Both the position numbers and the translations under genes were made by a program. The notes beneath the pieces were generated by a model, which had not been told where the DNA came from, searched no databases, and worked only from the letters and a program-made list of their open reading frames with translations. DNA of 64,000 bases from Ruminococcus sp. (GTDB lineage Bacteria; Bacillota; Clostridia; Oscillospirales; Acutalibacteraceae), in contig JAFQQF010000018.1 in the NCBI GenBank assembly GCA_017411385.1, positions 29,594-93,593 of the forward strand. The letters are read 5' to 3'. Positions 18,817 to 28,053 of this stretch are shown here, piece by piece; position 1 is the first letter of the stretch; the number at the start of each line of letters is the position of its first letter.

Positions 18817-19611
18817 GTGGATTTTCAGTTTAAAGATAATTACAATTTTAACGACCTTGTAAATATTATGAAAATCCTGCGCAAGCCCGGCGGCTGTCCT
18901 TGGGATGCAGAACAAACTCACAAAAGCATCCGTCGTGATTTTCTTGAAGAAACCTACGAAGCTATTGAAGCTATTGATACTGAGGATTCAGAGCTTCTCT
19001 GCGAGGAGCTCGGCGACGTGCTTCTTCAGGTCGTTTTCCATTCTCAGATTGAGCAGGATGCAGGCGGTTTTACTATCGACGAGGTTTGCGACGGCATCTG
19101 TAAAAAGCTCATTATCCGTCATCCCCACGTCTTTTCAGATGTAATTGCCGAAACTCCCGACAAGGTTTTAGAAAACTGGGATGCAATCAAAATGCAGACC
19201 AAGGAGCAAAAAAGCTACGCAGAAACCCTTAACAGCGTCAGTCACGCAATGCCGGCACTTATGCGTGCTCACAAGGTGCAGAAGAAGGCGGCTAAGTATG
19301 GCTTCGATTGGGACGATGCAAGCGGTGCTTTATCAAAGCTTTCTGAGGAAGTATCTGAGCTTTCACAGGCAATAGGCGAGGGCAATCACGATTCCTGCTA
19401 TGAGGAATTAGGCGATGTGCTGTTCTCTGTAGTCAATGTTTCTCGTTTTATCGGTGTTGATCCCGAAGAATCCTTGGCTTCTTCCGTTGATAAATTTATC
19501 ACTCGTTTTTCGGGTGTCGAATCCCTTGCCGCAGAACGTGGCATAAATATGAAAGAGGCTTCTCTTGCTGAGCTTGATGCTCTGTGGGACGAAGTGAAGA
19601 ACACTAAATAA
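18817..19611 (+). CDS. mazG: Nucleoside triphosphate pyrophosphohydrolase MazG
   Basis: MazG hydrolyses (d)NTPs to monophosphates and pyrophosphate, a house-cleaning function. The 264-residue product has two MazG repeats, each with the metal-binding acidic helix pattern: EELGDVLLQVVFHSQ (about 66-80) and EELGDVLFSVVNVSRF (about 195-210). The N-terminal LRKPGGCPWDAEQTHKSI is the standard family opening. A GTG start at 18817 follows CGGAGGT. Bacillus YabN is a fusion of this protein with a methylase; here only the MazG part exists. Confidence 0.94.
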   Translation: MDFQFKDNYNFNDLVNIMKILRKPGGCPWDAEQTHKSIRRDFLEETYEAIEAIDTEDSELLCEELGDVLLQVVFHSQIEQDAGGFTIDEVCDGICKKLIIRHPHVFSDVIAETPDKVLENWDAIKMQTKEQKSYAETLNSVSHAMPALMRAHKVQKKAAKYGFDWDDASGALSKLSEEVSELSQAIGEGNHDSCYEELGDVLFSVVNVSRFIGVDPEESLASSVDKFITRFSGVESLAAERGINMKEASLAELDALWDEVKNTK

Positions 19612-19695
19612 TAAAGGACAAGCTGATTGTCCCCGTAAAGATGTTATTTATCGGCTAAGCCGACTAAAATAAAAAATATTAATGGAGGTTCAATT

Positions 19696-19971
19696 ATGAA
19701 CAAGACTGAGTTAGTTGCAGCAGTTGCTGCAAAGAGTGGCATTTCCAAGAAGGACGCTGACAAGGCTGTTGCAGCAGTTCTCGACACAATCGTAGAGTCC
19801 ATCGTTGCAGGCGAGAAGGTTGCTCTCGTTGGCTTCGGTACATTCGAGCAGAGAACAAGAAATGCAAGAACAGGTTGCGACCCCAGAACAAACGCTAAGA
19901 TTGAGATTCCTGCTTCCAAGGTTCCTGCATTCAAGGCTGGCAAGGCATTTAAGGACGCTGTAAACAAGTAA
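19696..19971 (+). CDS. hup: HU-family nucleoid DNA-binding protein
   Basis: This is a 91-residue HU homologue that binds and bends DNA as a dimer. It has the usual NKTELVAAVAAKSGISKKDADKAV helical start, the VGFGTFEQRTRNARTGCDPRTN arm region with the family's GFGTF and arm arginines, and VPAFKAGKAFKDAV at the end. It lies inside the mazG-yabO block, as in many Clostridia, has an AATGGAGGTT ribosome binding site and its own terminator, and is probably strongly expressed. Confidence 0.97.
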   Translation: MNKTELVAAVAAKSGISKKDADKAVAAVLDTIVESIVAGEKVALVGFGTFEQRTRNARTGCDPRTNAKIEIPASKVPAFKAGKAFKDAVNK

Positions 19972-19980
19972 TTTGTTTAG

Positions 19981-20013
19981 ATGGGCATACACCTGTATGC
20001 CCATTATTTTTTT
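19981..20013 (+). terminator. Intrinsic terminator after hup
   Basis: A perfect 11-base stem (19981-19991 with 19994-20004, GGGCATACA pairing TGTATGCCC) closes on a two-base centre and is followed by a run of T. It overlaps the upstream part of the yabO reading frame, which supports the later yabO start. Confidence 0.85.
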
Positions 20014-20031
20014 GTAAAATATGGAGGAAAT

Positions 20032-20271
20032 ATGAGATTAGATAAATACCTGAAGGTTTCCCGACTTATTAAGCGCAGAACAGTTGCTTCAGAGGCTTGT
20101 GCCGCAGGCAAGGTATCCGTAAACTCAAGAGTTCAGAAGGCTTCCTATGATGTAAAGGTAGGAGATGTTATCGAGCTTACGTTTGGTGAAAAAGTTTTAA
20201 AGGTTCAGGTGGTGTCCGTTTTGGAGCATGTCCGTAAGGAAGATGCGGACGCAATGTATAAACCTGTGTAA
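20032..20271 (+). CDS. yabO: S4-domain RNA-binding protein RqcP (YabO)
   Basis: This is a 79-residue single S4-domain protein (MRLDKYLKVSRLIKRRTVASEACAAGKVSVN). Its Bacillus homologue RqcP assists poly-alanine tailing in ribosome-associated quality control. The open frame extends upstream through the hup terminator, so ATG at 20032, just after TGGAGGAAA, is the real start. It heads the yabO-yabP-yabQ-divIC-yabR block. Confidence 0.92.
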   Translation: MRLDKYLKVSRLIKRRTVASEACAAGKVSVNSRVQKASYDVKVGDVIELTFGEKVLKVQVVSVLEHVRKEDADAMYKPV

Positions 20272-20325
20272 TATAACCCGTTACCCTCGAATATAATAAA
20301 ACGAATACTGTGTTCGGAGGTAACT

Positions 20326-20598
20326 ATGCAGGAAAATTCACCCTTTCAGACACACTCTCTATCTCTCGAAAACAGAGAGCTTCTTTCACTTACAGGTGTT
20401 CTGGATGTAACAGGCTTTGATGAAGAAACAATAAACCTTAAAACTCCCATGGGCACATTGATTGTCAAGGGAAACTCCCTTCATATCAACCATCTTTCGC
20501 TAGATACGGGTGAGGTTTCTGTTGACGGCAGAATTAACTCCCTGCAATATCTTGGCGATACCCGTCAGAAGGGAATTATGTCTAAGCTTTTCAGGTGA
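20326..20598 (+). CDS. yabP: Sporulation protein YabP
   Basis: This is a 90-residue YabP-family protein (LSLENRELLSLTGVLDVTGFDEETINLKTPMGTLIVKG). In Bacillus YabP is a mother-cell protein needed for spore formation and acts with the spore cortex protein YabQ, which follows three bases downstream here. It shows that the organism can probably form endospores. Confidence 0.9.
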   Translation: MQENSPFQTHSLSLENRELLSLTGVLDVTGFDEETINLKTPMGTLIVKGNSLHINHLSLDTGEVSVDGRINSLQYLGDTRQKGIMSKLFR

Positions 20599-20601
20599 TA
20601 T

Positions 20602-21093
20602 ATGGAGTATACTGTTTCTGACCAGCTTCTGACTTTTTCCTGTGCTGTTTTGTGTGGCGCTTGCCTCGGTGTGTTTTATGAGGTGTTAAGACTTTTTCGT
20701 GAGCTGGTATATCACAAAAAATCCGTTGTAATATTTTGCGATATTCTGTTTATGCTTGTGTGTGCTTTTGCGTCTGTGCTATTCAGCATTTGCTATTCAA
20801 GGGGCAACACTCGTTATTTTACAGTCGCAGGTGAGGCTTTAGGGCTTCTGGCAGTCAGGTTTACTCTTGGAGCTGTTAACATAAGATTTTTTCTTCCGCT
20901 TATGCGTAATATTTTGAAAAAATGCAGAAAGTTTGCAGGAAATATGGGAAAAACTCTAAAAAAACTCTTGCAAGGATGCGGTAATATATTGTATAATATA
21001 CATAGGAAGAAAGCATCATCGACAGATGATAATGCTCAAAATAAATCCAAAGAACGAGGTAAACGGAATCATGGAGTTAAAACTGCTGAGTAA
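20602..21093 (+). CDS. yabQ: Spore cortex biosynthesis protein YabQ
   Basis: This is a 163-residue membrane protein with four predicted transmembrane segments and a basic, Lys-rich C-terminal tail of about 40 residues. Position and the SDQLLTFSCAVLCGACLGVFYEVLR start fit YabQ, an outer forespore membrane protein needed for cortex formation. Its end overlaps the start of the divIC-like gene. Confidence 0.88.
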   Translation: MEYTVSDQLLTFSCAVLCGACLGVFYEVLRLFRELVYHKKSVVIFCDILFMLVCAFASVLFSICYSRGNTRYFTVAGEALGLLAVRFTLGAVNIRFFLPLMRNILKKCRKFAGNMGKTLKKLLQGCGNILYNIHRKKASSTDDNAQNKSKERGKRNHGVKTAE

Positions 21094-21388
21094 TAAGAAA
21101 AAGAAACATCCTCTGCGGTATATCGCTCTTGGTGCCGTTATTTTTATTTTTCTGATAAGCTCATTTGTGACTATTGCCACTACCAACAAGCACATTGCCG
21201 AAAAGCAAAAGGAGCTTGATGCTATCAGAAATGAAATCCGAATTCAAGAAATCAAAAACGCTGAGCTTGAGCATGTGCTCAATTATTCAGACGAAGAATA
21301 TCTAGCGTATGTAATCAGCAAGGCTCACACCGACCTTGATTATGTCAGACAAGGCGAGCGTGTATTTGTTAATTCTGCAGGCAACTGA
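21071..21388 (+). CDS. divIC: Septum formation initiator (DivIC/FtsB family)
   Basis: This is a 105-residue bitopic membrane protein with a short basic cytoplasmic N-terminus, one transmembrane helix (about 18-38), and an extracellular coiled coil (HIAEKQKELDAIRNEIRIQEIKNAELEHVL). It ends in the conserved VRQGERVFV segment. DivIC links FtsL and DivIB at the division site. I chose ATG at 21071, overlapping yabQ by 23 bases, because residues encoded upstream do not resemble the family. Its place between yabQ and yabR matches Bacillus. Confidence 0.88.
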   Translation: MELKLLSNKKKKHPLRYIALGAVIFIFLISSFVTIATTNKHIAEKQKELDAIRNEIRIQEIKNAELEHVLNYSDEEYLAYVISKAHTDLDYVRQGERVFVNSAGN

Positions 21389-21433
21389 TTATTCCTGCTT
21401 TAGTTAAATTCTATTAATCAGAAAAGGAAAAGT

Positions 21434-21943
21434 ATGAAACCGGAAATTGGACAGATTTACGAAGGAAAAATCACAAGTATCACAAACTTTGGAGCATTCG
21501 TCTCCCTGCCTGACGGCCCTGACGGTATGGTTCATATCTCAGAGGTTTCCGACCGCTTTGTAAAGGATATTCACGATGTCTGCAATGTGGGAGATACCGT
21601 TAAGGTTAAGGTAATCTCTATTGCCGAAAACGGCAAGATTGCCTTGTCAATCAAGCAGACAATCGAGCGCCCCCAGCGCGTACAGAAGGATGAGTCCTCT
21701 GACAAGCAGGATAGACCTTTCCAGCGTAAAGCACCTCAGAAGACCTCTCAACCAAAGAAGACGGCTCCGCCTCCTGTGTTTTACCCTGACGGTGTGTGGG
21801 AGGAGCAGATATCCTCTAATCAGGATTTTGAGGATATGATGTCAAAATTCAAGAAGTCAAGCCAGGACCGTATGTCTGACTTAAAGCGTGGCGGTGAGTC
21901 CCGCGGATACAGTCGCCGAGGCAACGGCTCAGGCAGAAAATAA
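21434..21943 (+). CDS. yabR: S1 RNA-binding domain protein (YabR-like)
   Basis: This is a 169-residue protein with an N-terminal S1/OB fold (about 1-75: GQIYEGKITSITNFGAFVSLPDGPDGMVHISEVSDRFVKDI). A low-complexity basic, Lys/Arg/Pro/Ser-rich tail of about 90 residues ends in repeated Arg-Gly. The S1 domain binds RNA or polynucleotide. The molecular role of YabR proteins is not settled. It closes the yabM-yabR block. Confidence 0.9.
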   Translation: MKPEIGQIYEGKITSITNFGAFVSLPDGPDGMVHISEVSDRFVKDIHDVCNVGDTVKVKVISIAENGKIALSIKQTIERPQRVQKDESSDKQDRPFQRKAPQKTSQPKKTAPPPVFYPDGVWEEQISSNQDFEDMMSKFKKSSQDRMSDLKRGGESRGYSRRGNGSGRK

Positions 21944-21975
21944 AACATAATATTTAACTCAAAGGAGGTACCTGT

Positions 21976-22515
21976 ATGAAGATTACCTACGTTGCACGCA
22001 AAGTTAACCTGAGAGATAATTTCAAGGATAGAGTTGAACGAAAGCTCTCAAAGCTTGAAAAGATTTTTTCAGACGCTGCTGAGGCTACAGTCGTTGTAAC
22101 CCTTGAGAAAAACCGCCAGACGGTGGAGGTTACTATCAAGGATAATTCTATGGTATACCGTGCTGAATCTACAATGGCAGAGATGAATGATGCTCTCGAC
22201 AGGGTAATCGACCTTCTCTCCAGACAGCTCAGAAAGCACAAAACCCGTCTTTCCAAAAGACTGAGAACAGGCTCCATTGAGGAGCTTTTTGCAGAATTAC
22301 CCGAAGAGCCCGTTGTTGAAGAGGATGAAATCGCTGTTGTTCGCAAAAAGCAGATACCCCTTAAACCCGTTTCTGTTGAAGAAGCAATTCTTCAGATGGA
22401 AATGACCAACCACAAGTTCTATATGTTCCAGAATGCCGACACAGGACTAACCAATGTTGTTTATTTGCGTGATGACGGAGCATACGGACTTTTAGAGCCT
22501 TCAGCTGAAGGTTGA
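21976..22515 (+). CDS. hpf: Long-form ribosome hibernation promoting factor
   Basis: This is a 179-residue HPF long form. The N-terminal YfiA/HPF domain (about 1-100) binds the decoding region of the 30S subunit. The C-terminal domain (about 118-175, PLKPVSVEEAILQMEMTNHKFYMFQN...GLLEP) drives 100S ribosome dimerisation. It follows an AAAGGAGGTACC ribosome binding site and is closed by a hairpin. Confidence 0.94.
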   Translation: MKITYVARKVNLRDNFKDRVERKLSKLEKIFSDAAEATVVVTLEKNRQTVEVTIKDNSMVYRAESTMAEMNDALDRVIDLLSRQLRKHKTRLSKRLRTGSIEELFAELPEEPVVEEDEIAVVRKKQIPLKPVSVEEAILQMEMTNHKFYMFQNADTGLTNVVYLRDDGAYGLLEPSAEG

Positions 22516-22531
22516 TTCTTAACTCAAAATC

Positions 22532-22567
22532 ATAAGGCGGGGGCATCACTCCCGCCTTATACTTTTA
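22532..22567 (+). terminator. Hairpin after hpf
   Basis: A 10-base perfect stem (22532-22541 with 22551-22560; AAGGCGGG against CCCGCCTT) has a 9-base loop and is followed by a weak ACTTTTAAG tail. It is probably a terminator of limited strength. Confidence 0.65.
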
Positions 22568-22577
22568 AGAGGTAACA

Positions 22578-23696
22578 ATGAATAAGCTTACATTTTGTGC
22601 ACCCTGTGTTTTTGGCACAGAGGGCATAGTTGCAAACGAGCTTCGTTTTATGAATATCCATGGCGTTCGTGCCGAAACGGGCAGAGTCCTGTTTGAGGGC
22701 GGATGGGAAGCTCTTGTGCGTGCCAATATCCGTCTTCGATGTGCTGAACGGGTTCAGCTCCTTGTGGGGGAGTTTTATGCCACAAGCTTCGAAGAGTTGT
22801 TTGAAAATGTCTACAAGCTTCCTTTTGAGGAGTTTATATATAAGGACGACGTCTTTCCTGTCAAAGGCAGCTGTCTTGATTCCAAGCTGATGAGCGTTTC
22901 TGATTGTCAGAAGATTATTAAGAAAGCTGTTGCAAAAAGACTGGGCGAAAAATATAGCTGTGCTTGGCTTTCAGAAACAGGAGCACTTCATCAGATACAG
23001 TTCCTTATCCGAAAGGATAAGGTTAGTATTCTTCTTGATACTTCTGGTGCACCGCTTCATAAGCGTGGTTACCGCAAAGAGGCAAACGACGCACCTATAA
23101 GCGAAACCTTAGCCGCAACAATGGCTGAGCTTTCCCGTGTTCGTCGAGATCATTTTGTTGCAGACCCAATGTGCGGAAGCGGAACAATCCTTATCGAATC
23201 TGCACTCAAGGCTCTCAATATAGCTCCCGGCATTAACCGTGAGTTTTCTGCAAAGGATTGGAACTGTTTTGACGAAAAACTCTGGAAACAAGAAATCGAG
23301 CTTGCTCGTTCTCTTGAAAGAAGCGATGCCAACTTTTTTGCTGTTGGTGGCGATATTGATAAATCTGCTCTTGCTGTTGCCCGCCACAATGCACAGATGG
23401 CAGGGGTTGCAGATAGGATAGAGTTCGTTGAGCGTGACCTGCATGATTTTGTTCCTGATCGTGAGAAGGGAACGCTGATTACCAATCCGCCCTACGGCGA
23501 GCGTCTGTTAACTGTGAAAGAAGCGGAGGAGCTTTATCGCACAATGGGGAAAAGGTTTATCCGCAAACAGGGCTGGAGTTATGCTATAATTACTCCCGAT
23601 GATGACTTTGAAAAGTGCTATGGCAGACGTGCTGACAAACGTCGCAAGCTTTATAACGGCACACTTCAATGTCAGCTTTATATGTATTACACCTGA
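22578..23696 (+). CDS. THUMP-domain class I SAM-dependent RNA methyltransferase (RlmL/YpsC family)
   Basis: This 372-residue protein has an N-terminal ferredoxin-like/THUMP region (about 1-160) and a C-terminal methyltransferase domain with VADPMCGSGTILIESAL (about 195-211) and the catalytic TNPPYGER motif (about 302-309). These match the N2-guanine methyltransferase domain of RlmL and the Bacillus YpsC protein, which methylate 23S rRNA. The exact target base is inferred from the family. Confidence 0.9.
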   Translation: MNKLTFCAPCVFGTEGIVANELRFMNIHGVRAETGRVLFEGGWEALVRANIRLRCAERVQLLVGEFYATSFEELFENVYKLPFEEFIYKDDVFPVKGSCLDSKLMSVSDCQKIIKKAVAKRLGEKYSCAWLSETGALHQIQFLIRKDKVSILLDTSGAPLHKRGYRKEANDAPISETLAATMAELSRVRRDHFVADPMCGSGTILIESALKALNIAPGINREFSAKDWNCFDEKLWKQEIELARSLERSDANFFAVGGDIDKSALAVARHNAQMAGVADRIEFVERDLHDFVPDREKGTLITNPPYGERLLTVKEAEELYRTMGKRFIRKQGWSYAIITPDDDFEKCYGRRADKRRKLYNGTLQCQLYMYYT

Positions 23697-23749
23697 TGGT
23701 AAACCCATAAAGGGTTAATCTATTATACTTATAAATCTTTGGAGGACTT

Positions 23750-24769
23750 ATGAATATTCCAAGACTTTCAAGACTTAAAAGAATGCTAAGCTTTGGTTTG
23801 ATTGCTGTGTTTTTTGCTTCTATGTGTGCCTGCAACAGCGGATTGCCTGAGGAAACACAGCCTCCCACGGAGCCTGCAAAGTACTCAATAGGTGTTATCC
23901 AGAGCTTCGATGACACATCTTCAGAGCACACCTATCAGGGCTTTACTACAGCCTTTACCGATAAGGGCTACACTCGCTCTGAGTTTCACTCTTTGTCTAT
24001 TGTTAATTGTAAGGGTGACAAAGACAAGTGCAAGGAAGCAGCCGAAAAGTTTGTTTCTGAGGGTGTCAGCTTGATTTTTGCCATAGGTGAGCCTGCGGCT
24101 AAGGCGGCGGCTAAGGCTACCGATACAATCCCTGTAATCTTCTCAGGTGTTACAGACCCTATCGAAGCAGGTTTGCTTAAATCCTGTGAAAAGCCCGATA
24201 AGAATGTTACCGGTGTGTCTGATTTGACTCCTGTGGCAGAGCAGCTTGCTCTTATAAACAAGCTGTTACCCGATGCAAAAAAGGTTTCATCCTTGTATAT
24301 GACAACTGACGAAAATTCAATTCTTCTTTCAACTCTTGCCAAAAGCAGTGCAGAAAGTCTTTCGCTTGAGTATACTGCGTTTACTGCGGGGGATGAAAAC
24401 CAGCTGGATTCTGCTGTTGATAACGCGCTTGATGATTGCGATGTGCTCTATCTTATAGACGATAAGCTGACCTCAGAGCACGCTGATGAAATTATTAAAG
24501 CGGCGAATAAAAAGAAAGTTCCTGTAATATCCTCTTCTGAAGCGTTGCTGGTAAATGGTGCCCTTGCAACAAGCTTGCCTGATTACACGGATATGGGATA
24601 CAATGCAGGTGAGCTTGCTCTCATAATTATAAAAAACCTCAGAGCGGTTTCTGACCTTTCGGTTGAATATCCTGACGTATGCAAGGATAAAATTAACGCC
24701 AAGGTAGCTGAGAGTTATTCGATTGATACATCTTTGTTAGAGAATGTAGTTCTATACAAAGGTCAGTAA
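23750..24769 (+). CDS. ABC transporter substrate-binding lipoprotein (ABC_sub_bind family)
   Basis: This is a 339-residue exported lipoprotein. It has a signal segment at 13-27 and a probable lipidated Cys28 preceded by Cys-Ala, an imperfect lipobox. The mature part resembles the two-lobed TrpX-type family, with SIGVIQSFDDTSSEHTYQGF, IFAIGEPAAKAAAKATDTIPVIFSGVTDP and the VTGVSDLTP segment. Such proteins bind amino acids such as tryptophan, or other small ligands. No permease or ATPase gene is adjacent: groES follows. It is therefore an orphan receptor, or works with a transporter elsewhere. Confidence 0.85.
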   Translation: MNIPRLSRLKRMLSFGLIAVFFASMCACNSGLPEETQPPTEPAKYSIGVIQSFDDTSSEHTYQGFTTAFTDKGYTRSEFHSLSIVNCKGDKDKCKEAAEKFVSEGVSLIFAIGEPAAKAAAKATDTIPVIFSGVTDPIEAGLLKSCEKPDKNVTGVSDLTPVAEQLALINKLLPDAKKVSSLYMTTDENSILLSTLAKSSAESLSLEYTAFTAGDENQLDSAVDNALDDCDVLYLIDDKLTSEHADEIIKAANKKKVPVISSSEALLVNGALATSLPDYTDMGYNAGELALIIIKNLRAVSDLSVEYPDVCKDKINAKVAESYSIDTSLLENVVLYKGQ

Positions 24770-24828
24770 TCTTCTTAAAATGTCACGATAAGTTAACATA
24801 AAATTAATTTTTATCTGCCAAATTTCAC

Positions 24829-24855
24829 TTGATTTTTTACAAAATATGGTATAGT
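24829..24855 (+). promoter_or_regulatory. Probable groESL promoter
   Basis: TTGATT (24829-24834) and TATAGT (24850-24855) lie 15 bases apart just upstream of the CIRCE element. Spacing is short and the AT-rich context offers alternative boxes, so the exact elements are uncertain. Confidence 0.45.
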
Positions 24856-24861
24856 ATATTA

Positions 24862-24888
24862 TTAGCACTCCAAGATTGCGAGTGCTAA
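24862..24888 (+). promoter_or_regulatory. CIRCE operator (HrcA binding site) before groESL
   Basis: A perfect copy of the CIRCE inverted repeat is present: TTAGCACTC at 24862-24870, nine bases, then GAGTGCTAA at 24880-24888. HrcA binds this site and represses class I heat-shock genes. It lies in the leader 32 bases before the groES start. hrcA itself is not in the window. Confidence 0.97.
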
Positions 24889-24919
24889 TTTTTCGACAAA
24901 TTATGTTAGGAGGATATAT

Positions 24920-25204
24920 ATGACAATCAAACCTTTACTTGACAAAGTGGTTCTTAAAGCGGATGATGCTGTTGAAATTACCGCAAGCGGTATCGTGCTT
25001 TCCAGTGCCGCACAGGAGAAGCCTCAGTTTTCCAGCGTAATCGCTGTCGGCCCCGGTGGCAAGATTGACGGCGAGGAAGTTACAATGTACGTTAAGGTTG
25101 GCGATAAGGTTATCACAAACCAGTACGCAGGCACCAAGGTTAAGCTTGAGGGTGAGGAATACACAATTGTTCGTCAGGCTGACATTCTTGCTCTGGTAGA
25201 GTAA
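24920..25204 (+). CDS. groES: Co-chaperonin GroES
   Basis: This is the 94-residue GroES lid protein of the chaperonin. It has the typical start MTIKPLLDKVVLKADDAVEITASGIVLSS (mobile loop within it), a VGPGGKIDGEEVTMYVKVGDKVI core and a KLEGEEYTIVRQADILALVE end. It is transcribed with groEL, which starts 24 bases downstream, under CIRCE control. Confidence 0.98.
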   Translation: MTIKPLLDKVVLKADDAVEITASGIVLSSAAQEKPQFSSVIAVGPGGKIDGEEVTMYVKVGDKVITNQYAGTKVKLEGEEYTIVRQADILALVE

Positions 25205-26851
<1,647 letters not shown>

Positions 26852-26871
26852 TACTGAATTTTATATTATTT

Positions 26872-26901
26872 AGCGGTATGCTTTCGGGCATACCGCTTTT
26901 T
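26872..26901 (+). terminator. Intrinsic terminator after groEL
   Basis: A perfect 10-base stem AGCGGTATGC/GCATACCGCT (26872-26881 with 26888-26897) with a TTTCGG loop is followed by T residues. Confidence 0.9.
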
Positions 26902-26923
26902 CGCTTATTATTCTATATTTGTG

Positions 26924-26952
26924 TTGACTTGTAACGCGGTATTTTATATAAT
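26924..26952 (+). promoter_or_regulatory. Sigma-A promoter for the lipoprotein gene
   Basis: TTGACT (26924-26929) and TATAAT (26947-26952) are separated by exactly 17 bases, 38 bases before the lipoprotein ATG. This is close to the consensus. Confidence 0.8.
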
Positions 26953-26990
26953 TATGTCATATTATATATAGTTTTCAGGCGGTGTTTTAT

Positions 26991-27749
26991 ATGAAAAGAT
27001 TATTTGCAATTATTCTTGTGTGCCTTCTTGTGCTTTCTCTGGGTGCTTGCAAGCCCGAGGATACAAATCCTACAGAGCCTGCTTCCACACAGGGCGAGGG
27101 TAGCTATGAAATTGACTGGAGCGGTATTCCCGACAGCGAAATTATCGGTGCTTGGGAGCCTGAAGAGTCTGTGAATGGTGAGTATGTTCTCTTTACTGAC
27201 GACGGAAAGCTTCGCGTTGTATACGGTACAGTTGCCTTTGATTCTGTTATGACATACGGTGTTGACGGCTATGGTAACAAATCCGGATTCACCGAGGGCA
27301 ACTACCTTTACGGACAGTGGACTTATAAGGTAGAAGGTGACAAGCTCACAATCAAGTATCCTGAGGAAGAAGCCAAGGTTTTCAACAGCATCAACTACAC
27401 ACCGATTACTCTTGAAGCAATGTCTGAATTTAATAAGGATGAAGCACTGGTAGGTAAGTGGCTTAACAATGCTTACGGCGATTCTTACGAGTTTACAGCT
27501 GATGGCTATGCAATCTTCCGTCAGAAGGTTGATGATGGTATTTACGTTTATGATACCGAAATAAAGCATACATATACTGTAGACGACGGCAAAATCACTA
27601 TGTGCTTCTATAAGGATAACAGCGGTGTTGAAACTGAAGATACCATTGATTATTCCATCGAAGGTACAAAGCTTCTCATTGGTGACTCTGATTATTATTT
27701 AAACGGCGAGGGTTCACCCGAAGCTGTTGATGTAACAACTGCGGAGTAA
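26991..27749 (+). CDS. Lipoprotein with two lipocalin-like repeats
   Basis: This is a 252-residue predicted lipoprotein. It has a signal sequence with lipobox LGAC and Cys20, followed by a Pro/Thr/Glu-rich spacer. Two similar units follow. The first begins IIGAWEPEESVNGEYVLFTDDGKL (about 46) and the second LVGKWLNNAYGDSYEFTADGYAIF (about 145). Each has a Gly-x-Trp start and an Asp-Gly turn, as in lipocalin-like domains of Firmicutes surface lipoproteins. Function is unknown. I chose ATG at 26991, after AGGCGGTG, rather than an in-frame GTG nine bases upstream. It has its own promoter and terminator. Confidence 0.8.
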   Translation: MKRLFAIILVCLLVLSLGACKPEDTNPTEPASTQGEGSYEIDWSGIPDSEIIGAWEPEESVNGEYVLFTDDGKLRVVYGTVAFDSVMTYGVDGYGNKSGFTEGNYLYGQWTYKVEGDKLTIKYPEEEAKVFNSINYTPITLEAMSEFNKDEALVGKWLNNAYGDSYEFTADGYAIFRQKVDDGIYVYDTEIKHTYTVDDGKITMCFYKDNSGVETEDTIDYSIEGTKLLIGDSDYYLNGEGSPEAVDVTTAE

Positions 27750-27781
27750 TTTGTTGTTGCATAAACAATGCATAAATATGC

Positions 27782-27846
27782 AACCTTTCTGAGCAAACGA
27801 ACATCTGAGATGTTTCATGACTCCTTGCTCAGAAAGGTTTTTTCTT
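27782..27846 (+). terminator. Strong terminator with a nested hairpin
   Basis: A perfect 15-base stem (27782-27796 with 27825-27839; AACCTTTCTGAGCAA against its complement) encloses a 28-base loop and is followed by TTTTCTTTTTC. The loop contains a smaller inverted repeat, ACATCT-G-AGATGT (27800-27812). It ends the lipoprotein transcript. Confidence 0.88.
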
Positions 27847-27849
27847 TTT

Positions 27850-27980
27850 CATATCCTTTCCAAAATCCTTCGAAATCACCTTTTAATATAAAATATATAG
27901 TGATTATTACTAAAAGTGACAGTACTCTTTTGGTATATTACAGCAAACTAATGAATTTATAAGTAATTACTCACAAACAC
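27850..27980. other. AT-rich intergenic stretch before the argG operator
   Basis: The 304-base gap between the lipoprotein gene and argG holds the terminator at 27782-27846 and the promoter/operator at 27981-28016. The part between them is AT-rich and shows no reading frame, RNA motif or repeat that I can support. No T-box sequence is present. Confidence 0.5.
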
Positions 27981-28009
27981 TTGCATAAATATTCTAGATA
28001 TGGTAATAT
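27981..28009 (+). promoter_or_regulatory. Promoter of the arginine operon
   Basis: TTGCAT (27981-27986) and TAATAT (28004-28009) are separated by 17 bases. Both boxes lie inside the ARG-box-like inverted repeats, so repressor binding would block polymerase. The argG start codon is 45 bases downstream. Confidence 0.65.
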
Positions 28010-28016
28010 TTATGCA
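27982..28016 (+). promoter_or_regulatory. Tandem ARG-box-like operator (ArgR site) before argG
   Basis: Two 12-base arms, TGCATAAATATT (27982-27993) and AATATTTATGCA (28005-28016), form a perfect inverted repeat. Each arm also reads as an ARG-box-like half palindrome of the form TGnAT-WWWW-ATnCA. The two box centres are 21 bases apart, the spacing known for tandem ARG boxes that bind one ArgR hexamer. argR is encoded at 7944-8393. Confidence 0.72.
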
Positions 28017-28053
28017 TATCAAAAATCAATATTACATTGCGGAGGTAATAAAA

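Noticed and set aside
19616-19652. Small hairpins GGACAA/TTGTCC and CGGC/GCCG between mazG and hup
   Set aside because: The stems are short and neither is followed by a T run, so a terminator call is not supported.
27850-28053. Possible T-box or other riboswitch before argG
   Set aside because: No T-box sequence, specifier pattern or known riboswitch core is visible. The terminator belongs to the upstream gene, and the DNA operator explains regulation.
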